A stretch of DNA of 64,000 nucleotides from Ferruginibacter sp. HRS2-29. Lineage in GTDB: Bacteria; Bacteroidota; Bacteroidia; Chitinophagales; Chitinophagaceae. Shown one piece after another: positions 59,276 to 64,000 of this stretch (position 1 is its first letter; every line of letters begins with the position of its first letter). The position numbers and the translations under genes are program-made. The DNA lies in assembly GCF_024343615.1 (NCBI RefSeq), contig NZ_RJUB01000002.1:1-64000 (forward strand), given 5' to 3'. Below the pieces are notes generated by a model. That model searched no databases. It was not told where the DNA came from and saw only the letters and a list, made by a program, of their open reading frames with translations.

Positions 59276-60275
59276 ACAGTCCGTATTTAGCGCTGATCTC
59301 CAGCATACGCTCAATGGGCTTTTTTGCCGCGAGGCGCAATTCTTCATCCATATCGATCTCAGGAGTTTCGTATTTCATACACAGATACAATTTTTCTAAT
59401 GTATTTAATTTCATATATGGACAATCATTGCAGGCGCAGGAATTGTTTGGCGGAGCCGGAATGAACGTTTTCTCCGGATTGCTCTTTTGCATCTGATGCA
59501 GAATCCCGGCTTCTGTAGCCACTATAAATTCTTTGGCGTCGGATATCTGCGAATATTTCAAAATGCCCGTAGTGCTGCCTATATAGTCTGCTACGGCCAA
59601 TACAGGTTCCTCGCACTCAGGGTGCGCCAATACTTTTGCATTGGGGTGGCGGACTTTCAGTCTGGTGATCTTTTCCAGGCTGAAAATTTCATGAACCATG
59701 CAGGCACCGTTCCAGAGCACCATATTCCGGCCCGTTTGTTTATTGATCCATGCACCCAGGTTTTTATCAGGTGCAAAAATGATCTTCTGATCCGTTGGAA
59801 GGCTTTCCACGATCTTCTGCGCATTACTGCTGGTGCATATGATATCGCTCAACGCTTTCATACCGGCGCTGCAGTTGATGTAGGTGATGACCAGGTGATC
59901 CGGGTGTTTATCCTTAAAAGCCTTGAAGAGGGCAGGGGGAGCACTGTCGCTCAATGAACATCCGGCATTAAGATCGGGCAACAACACTTTTTTCTTTGGG
60001 TTGAGGATCTTGGCTGTTTCGGCCATAAAGTGTACCCCTGCAAAAACGATGATGTCGGCATCGGTGCTTTGCGCTTTTTGCGCCAGCCCCAGGCTATCGC
60101 CGATATAATCCGCCACATCCTGGATATCCGGCTCCTGGTAGTAGTGTGCCAGCACGATCGCATTTTTTTCTTTCTTAAGTTTTTCAATCTCCGCGAAAAG
60201 ATCAAGTGTGGGATCCAGCTCTATGTCGAGAAAACCTTTTTCTGCTACCAACGAATGTGTGTTAATATCTGCCAT
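59274..60275 (-). CDS. nadA: Quinolinate synthase A
   Basis: NadA condenses iminoaspartate and dihydroxyacetone phosphate to quinolinate with a [4Fe-4S] cluster. The 333-residue protein has [20 protein letters not shown], the cluster Cys in [13 protein letters not shown], the second in [18 protein letters not shown], and the third within [15 protein letters not shown]. Length and motifs match the family. It is divergent from ppiD across a 584-bp AT-rich gap. nadB and nadC are not in the window, but nadD lies 3.4 kb away. Confidence 0.97.
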   Translation of the reverse strand: MADINTHSLVAEKGFLDIELDPTLDLFAEIEKLKKEKNAIVLAHYYQEPDIQDVADYIGDSLGLAQKAQSTDADIIVFAGVHFMAETAKILNPKKKVLLPDLNAGCSLSDSAPPALFKAFKDKHPDHLVITYINCSAGMKALSDIICTSSNAQKIVESLPTDQKIIFAPDKNLGAWINKQTGRNMVLWNGACMVHEIFSLEKITRLKVRHPNAKVLAHPECEEPVLAVADYIGSTTGILKYSQISDAKEFIVATEAGILHQMQKSNPEKTFIPAPPNNSCACNDCPYMKLNTLEKLYLCMKYETPEIDMDEELRLAAKKPIERMLEISAKYGL

Positions 60276-60537
60276 AATATGTATTAATACTATTTATTTA
60301 TATAATCCCTTATTACTATTAGGGCTGTTAATATGTGGAAACAAAACTTTTCCCAACTATTGCAAAATTAAATTTTTTACTTTACCCACCCTCATCCACA
60401 TCATATTAACATAACGATTTAGTAATATATAGCGCCGCTATCGCCTGTTATCCGCTGATTTTATTTTTTATGGCCTTTATAATTAACACCTGTTTATAAA
60501 AAACACGGGGGATAATAATCCGGCGCTTTTTTTTATA

Positions 60538-60555
60538 AATGCTGTTAACAGCATT
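60538..60555. repeat. Perfect 18-bp palindrome AATGCTGTTAACAGCATT
   Basis: Exactly self-complementary, centred on GTTAAC, in the divergent nadA-ppiD gap. It could be a dimeric regulator site (for example for NAD metabolism) or part of an origin. No second copy was noted in the window. Confidence 0.8.
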
Positions 60556-60824
60556 GGGATAAAATGATAAAAAAGGATGCCTTTACCCGTTTTGGTGAAT
60601 AACCCCTCCTTTTACCATCCAATTATACCCAGTAATTTTTTTTAAAAACCTGCTTTATCAACATAAAAAGAGGGTTTTTAACAAGGGCTGTTGATAACCG
60701 TTTTTTCAAAATTTCCCCCCGCCCCGCTTTTTTTTCTGCGAATGCAGGACAGGCCAATACTACAGCGTAAAAAACTTATGTTTTCCCCAGTTTATAAATT
60801 AGGTGTTAATAACATTTTTTACCC

Positions 60825-60832
60825 TATTTTTG
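60825..60832 (+). promoter_or_regulatory. TAnnTTTG -7 element of the PpiD-like gene
   Basis: TATTTTTG lies 27 bases before the ATG at 60860. No clear TTTG -33 box. Confidence 0.5.
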
Positions 60833-60859
60833 CCCTCCAAAATTAATTAAATAAAGCAG

Positions 60860-62992
60860 ATGCAAATTATTCAAAGTATTCGTGACAAAGGAGCAGCAAT
60901 CACCGTTGTTGTTATCGCCTTGAGTCTGATCGGTTTCATTTTGATGGATAGAAATTCAGGGGCCAACAATGCCAACCGTTCTTCCGGTACCACAGTAGGT
61001 AAAGTGAACGGACAGGGCATCGAGCTCGCAGAATTTCAAAAACGTGTAACACAACTTGAAGCACAGGAAGAAAGCCGTACAAGGCAGAAAGTAACTACCC
61101 AGCAAACTTACCAGATCAGGGAACAGGTTTGGAACCAGCTGGTAGCTGAAGCGGTATTCTATAAAGAAGCTGCTAAACTGGGTATCGAACTTACTCCAAA
61201 AGAATTGTCTGCTATATTATTCAGCAGTGATCCTACCAACCCGTTCATGCAGCAAGGTCTTGCCGATCAGGCAACCGGCAAACTTGATATGGCGAAAGCA
61301 CAGCAGGCCTGGGCTGAGATCAAGAAATCAAAAGGCGAAGCCCGTGACAATATCAACAGCCAGTTGATCGATCCATTGAAATTGTCCAGCAGTGCTGCAA
61401 AATATGGTGGCCTCATCAGCGCGAGCGCATACTACCCCACCTGGATGCAGGAAAGGGATACAAAAGATGCAACAGCATTCTCTACCATTTCTTATGTAGG
61501 AATTCCATACAGCGAAATTTCTGACAGCGCCGTAAAAGTGACTGACCAGGACATCGTTGATTATGTAAATAAGAACAAAGAATTATTCAAGCAGGAAGCC
61601 GGCCGTAAGATATCTTACCTCAGCTTCAGCCAGCTGCCAACTGCGGCAGATAGCGCTGCGATCAGGAATTCGCTGGAAACGATCAAACAATCTTTTGCTA
61701 CAGACAGCAATGCAAAAGCATTTGTTGCGGCAAACGGATCGGCGATCGAATTCAACGACATGTTCCTGCCAAAAGATAAGATCGGTGCATCTAACATAGA
61801 TACGATCGTAAAACAACCGCAGGGAACTGTGTTTGGCCCGGTGGTAGAACAAGGTCTTTACCTATTATCAAAAGTATTGGCTTCCAAAGAAATGCCGGAC
61901 AGCGTGAGGGCGAGGGAAATTGTGATAGGATTGAATGATCCGCAGACCAACCAGCCGATCAGGGATCAGGCGGGTGCACAGAAATTGGCCGACAGCCTTT
62001 TGGGAGTTCTTAAAGGTGGTGGTGATTTTGTAAGCATGGCAGTACAATATTCCGCAGATAACGAAAGCAAAGCGAAAGGCGGTGATATGGGTGTTTTTGC
62101 ATTCGGCACCAAAGACGCGGCTATCAACGAATTTGCATTCAACAAACCGGTTGGCAGCAAAGAAGTGATTCTTTCTAACGACGGATATCATATTATAGAA
62201 ATATTGAGCCAGTCTAATTTCAAGCCGGCTTACAAGATCGCGTTTGTAGCAAAAGAAATTGCCGCAAGCCCTGAAACGATCAACAAAGCCAGCAATGATG
62301 CCGGTAAAGCAGCCAGCGAAAAAAATGCTACCACCCTGGCAGCATACGTTTCGAAGAACGGGCTGCACCTTACTCAATTGCCACAACTGGTGAAAGAAAA
62401 CGATTTTTCTGCCGGAACCCTGCAGGACAGCCGTACCAGGGAACTGATCAAATGGGCGTTCAAAGCTAATAAAGGAGATGTAAGCGAACCCTTCGACCTG
62501 GGCGACCAGTTTGTGGTAGCAACAGTTGATAAGATTGAAAAAGAAGGTGTTCAGGATGCAGCTACAGCTCGTAGTGGTGCGGAAGTGATCATCATTAAAC
62601 AGAAAAAAGCCGCGTTGATAAAATCAGCGATCGGTGCAAACCCGACCATGCAGACAGCTTCTGCCAAATACAACAAACCGGTGGCGATGGCGGGCCAGGA
62701 TTCTACCCTCACCTTCAACTCCCAGATCATCAACTCGCTGGGTATGGAGTCGAAAGTGATAGGTGCCGCTTTCAACAAAGCATACGAAACCAAAGAATCT
62801 CCGGCGATTGAAGGTACAAATGGTGTGTATATCATAAAGGTAAACAGCATCCAGAATAAAGTGGAAGCACCGGAAGCTGCATCTGCAAGGATCACTTCAC
62901 GCCTGGCTTCATTGCGCAGCCAGCTGAACAACTGGTTTGAAGGCCTCAGGAAACAGGCAGATATCAAGGATAAGAGAAGCGAAACCTTTTAA
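60860..62992 (+). CDS. PpiD-like membrane-anchored peptidyl-prolyl isomerase
   Basis: The 710-residue protein has one N-terminal transmembrane helix (AAITVVVIALSLIGFILM). A SurA/PpiD-type N-terminal chaperone region (VGKVNGQGIELAEFQKRVTQ) follows, then a parvulin domain (VRAREIVIGL then AVQYSADNESKAKGGDMGVF) and a C-terminal tail with repeats of the same style. It is probably anchored in the inner membrane facing the periplasm and helps outer membrane protein folding. It ends 26 bp before a strong terminator. Longer than enterobacterial PpiD (about 620). Confidence 0.9.
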   Translation: MQIIQSIRDKGAAITVVVIALSLIGFILMDRNSGANNANRSSGTTVGKVNGQGIELAEFQKRVTQLEAQEESRTRQKVTTQQTYQIREQVWNQLVAEAVFYKEAAKLGIELTPKELSAILFSSDPTNPFMQQGLADQATGKLDMAKAQQAWAEIKKSKGEARDNINSQLIDPLKLSSSAAKYGGLISASAYYPTWMQERDTKDATAFSTISYVGIPYSEISDSAVKVTDQDIVDYVNKNKELFKQEAGRKISYLSFSQLPTAADSAAIRNSLETIKQSFATDSNAKAFVAANGSAIEFNDMFLPKDKIGASNIDTIVKQPQGTVFGPVVEQGLYLLSKVLASKEMPDSVRAREIVIGLNDPQTNQPIRDQAGAQKLADSLLGVLKGGGDFVSMAVQYSADNESKAKGGDMGVFAFGTKDAAINEFAFNKPVGSKEVILSNDGYHIIEILSQSNFKPAYKIAFVAKEIAASPETINKASNDAGKAASEKNATTLAAYVSKNGLHLTQLPQLVKENDFSAGTLQDSRTRELIKWAFKANKGDVSEPFDLGDQFVVATVDKIEKEGVQDAATARSGAEVIIIKQKKAALIKSAIGANPTMQTASAKYNKPVAMAGQDSTLTFNSQIINSLGMESKVIGAAFNKAYETKESPAIEGTNGVYIIKVNSIQNKVEAPEAASARITSRLASLRSQLNNWFEGLRKQADIKDKRSETF

Positions 62993-63018
62993 TTTCCGTT
63001 TATAGAAAGTTATAATCG

Positions 63019-63047
63019 CCGCCCCGGTATCCCCGGGGCGGTTTTTT
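63019..63047 (+). terminator. Intrinsic terminator of the PpiD-like gene
   Basis: CCGCCCCG and its complement around a seven-base loop, followed by TTTTTT. Confidence 0.9.
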
Positions 63048-63063
63048 GTTTTAATTTTACACA

Positions 63064-63579
63064 ATGAGCGAAACATTTATAAATAAGGTAGCCGAAAGCG
63101 GGATCATCACCTTGAACCTGGAAGATTATTATCCAAAAAACGAGGTAGCGGTTTTTGATATGAAAGATTACCTGTTTATGGAACTTATCCTGAAAGAAAA
63201 AGATTTCAGGGAAAAACTGAAGGCGCTGGATGTATCCGTTTACCAGGATAAAATTGTTGCACTTACCTGCAGCGCTGATGCGGTAATACCAATGTGGGCT
63301 TATATGCTGGTGGCGAGTGCACTGCAACCCGTAGCCCGGGAAATAGTTTTCGGTACGGAAAAAGAAACCACGGAAAAAATATTGCTGCAGAATATCGGTA
63401 ACATCACCACAGAAGAATTTGCAGACCAGCGGGTGGTGGTGAAAGGTTGCGGCGAGTTGCCGATCACCGAATCTGCCTACATAGAAATTACGAAGCGTTT
63501 GCGCCCGGTAGCGAAAAGCATTATGTATGGCGAGCCATGCAGTACCGTGCCGGTGTTCAAGAAACCTATAGTGCGATAA
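63064..63579 (+). CDS. DUF2480 family protein
   Basis: The 171-residue protein matches the Bacteroidota family DUF2480: NKVAESGIITLNLEDYYP, FDMKDYLFMELILKEKDFRE and PMWAYMLVASALQPVA with a C-terminal YIEITKRLRPVAKSIMYGEP. The role is unknown; it is cytosolic. It starts 16 bp after the PpiD terminator, and a CCCCGGAGGTTTT hairpin follows its stop. Confidence 0.88.
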   Translation: MSETFINKVAESGIITLNLEDYYPKNEVAVFDMKDYLFMELILKEKDFREKLKALDVSVYQDKIVALTCSADAVIPMWAYMLVASALQPVAREIVFGTEKETTEKILLQNIGNITTEEFADQRVVVKGCGELPITESAYIEITKRLRPVAKSIMYGEPCSTVPVFKKPIVR

Positions 63580-63582
63580 AAC

Positions 63583-63609
63583 CCCGGAGGTTTTCAAAAC
63601 CTCCGGGGT
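63583..63609. terminator. CCCCGGAGGTTTT hairpin between convergent genes
   Basis: CCCCGGAGGTTTT and its complement, directly after the DUF2480 stop and just before the corA stop on the other strand. It matches the hairpin at 13047-13072 except for one base. Probably serves as a bidirectional terminator. Confidence 0.65.
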
Positions 63610-63612
63610 TTG

Positions 63613-64000
63613 TTAAAACCAACCTCTCTTCCTGAATATCCCGATCATCACCAGCGGAATAAATAACATGGCCGCTACAGAAATAAAAAATCCCCATTGA
63701 TTGTGCAGCAGGGGCAGCCGTTCGAAGTTCATCCCGAAGATGCCGCCGATAACGGTGGCCGGCGCCAGCAGGCAGGTAACTACCGCCATCACTTTCATCA
63801 CTTCGTTCATCTTCAGGTTCACATTGCTGAGGTAAAGGTCCTGTAAGTTCATCATCATATCACGGTAGTTTTCCGCAAGGTCATTGGCCTGCACGATATG
63901 ATCATAAACGTCCTTGAAATATTTTTCCGTTTTTTCTTCTATCAGTTCGCTTTCGCTGCGCAGGATGCCATTGACGAGTTCGCGAACAGGTGCGATGCTG
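63613..64000 (-). CDS. corA: CorA-family magnesium transporter, C-terminal part (cut by window edge)
   Basis: The open frame runs to the window edge on the minus strand without a start, so the N-terminal domain is outside. The visible 128 residues include the long stalk helix (LINE as YFKDVYDHIVQANDLAENY) and the pore signature IGGIFGMNFERLPLLHNQWG with GMN. Two transmembrane helices follow (FFISVAAMLFIPLVMIGIF). CorA forms a pentameric Mg2+ or related divalent channel. The stop codon is TAA at 63613-63615. Confidence 0.93.
   Translation of the reverse strand, partial: SIAPVRELVNGILRSESELIEEKTEKYFKDVYDHIVQANDLAENYRDMMMNLQDLYLSNVNLKMNEVMKVMAVVTCLLAPATVIGGIFGMNFERLPLLHNQWGFFISVAAMLFIPLVMIGIFRKRGWF

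Larger units (their letters stand above)
60276..60859. other. AT-rich 584-bp gap with DnaA-box-like motifs (candidate origin region)
   Basis: No gene is visible. TTATCAACA occurs at 60655-60663 and, inverted, at 60689-60697. TCATCCACA lies at 60392-60400 and TGTGGAAAC at 60334-60342, each one base from a DnaA-box form. TTATCCGCT (60448-60456) is weaker. A perfect 18-bp palindrome sits at 60538-60555. AT-rich tracts surround them. This fits an origin-like region, close to the parS pair, but no strict TTATCCACA is present. Confidence 0.4.

Noticed and set aside
1-64000. CRISPR array, tRNA, rRNA, insertion sequence or integron
   Set aside because: No regularly spaced direct repeats, no tRNA-like cloverleaf or GTTCGA arm in a suitable context, and no transposase or integrase motif were found by eye.

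Overview
The window looks like a chromosomal segment of a Bacteroidota bacterium, most likely Chitinophagaceae or a close relative. The evidence is the recurring phylum-type -7 promoter element TAnnTTTG, the weak Shine-Dalgarno context, and phylum-typical families: DUF2480, an IPExxxVDY-like protein, M28+PDZ peptidase, a lipoprotein-type BamA/TamA with TamB, CHASE3-type kinase, a long Rho N-terminus and many small SPII lipoproteins. I see no rRNA, tRNA, CRISPR array, transposase or prophage. About 60 genes are called, one cut by each edge.

Layout. 0-8 kb: a cut unknown gene, feoB (iron), a secreted M28 peptidase, an IPExxxVDY-like protein, pterin dehydratase, a CtlX-type hydrolase and an unknown secreted protein. 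8-16 kb: rho, a CYTH protein, a META lipoprotein, a VWA protein, a small membrane protein and a paired inactive/active M16 peptidase operon. 16-22.7 kb: a regulatory island with an NtrC-type sigma54 activator, a YihY/BrkB membrane protein, a stand-alone receiver, a CHASE3-like histidine kinase, then a YtxH/holin-like/unknown/unknown cluster. Three GG-N10-GC (-24/-12) sigma54-type promoters fall within this island, one beside a perfect FNR-type box. 22.9-30.4 kb: a TamA/TamB-like pair. 30.6-34.5 kb: a DNA-end-repair operon (topoisomerase IB, small unknown, Ku, and LigD phosphoesterase and polymerase as separate proteins, with no ligase domain in the window). 35-45 kb: a paa-type pair (enoyl-CoA hydratase, PaaZ), Kazal lipoprotein, DinB-like protein, adenylate kinase, aminotransferase, two glycosyltransferases, inositol monophosphatase. 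45-53 kb: thiL, S41 peptidase, omega-amidase-like hydrolase, a tail-less SSB, a PIF1-like helicase with HRDC and HTH ends, and a cupin. 53-64 kb: mnmG, a pair of perfect parS palindromes, ybeY, feoA, nadD, chrA, a 2OG-Fe(II) oxygenase, nadA, a 584-bp AT-rich gap with DnaA-box-like motifs, a PpiD-like foldase, DUF2480 and a cut corA.

Themes. Envelope biogenesis and stress (TamA/B, PpiD, M28, M16, S41, YihY, YtxH/holin-like) is the largest group. NAD synthesis (nadA, nadD) and ferrous iron uptake (feoA at 56 kb, feoB at 1 kb) are each split between distant loci. Two parS sites next to mnmG plus a DnaA-box-rich gap about 5 kb away suggest the right end lies near the replication origin. Many intergenic spaces hold long perfect or near-perfect inverted repeats, including a 54-bp perfect palindrome and an about 188-bp element, often next to or between convergent genes.

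The most promising undescribed system is the sigma54/two-component island at 16-22.7 kb. All functional calls rest on reading sequence by eye; no database or structure search was run.
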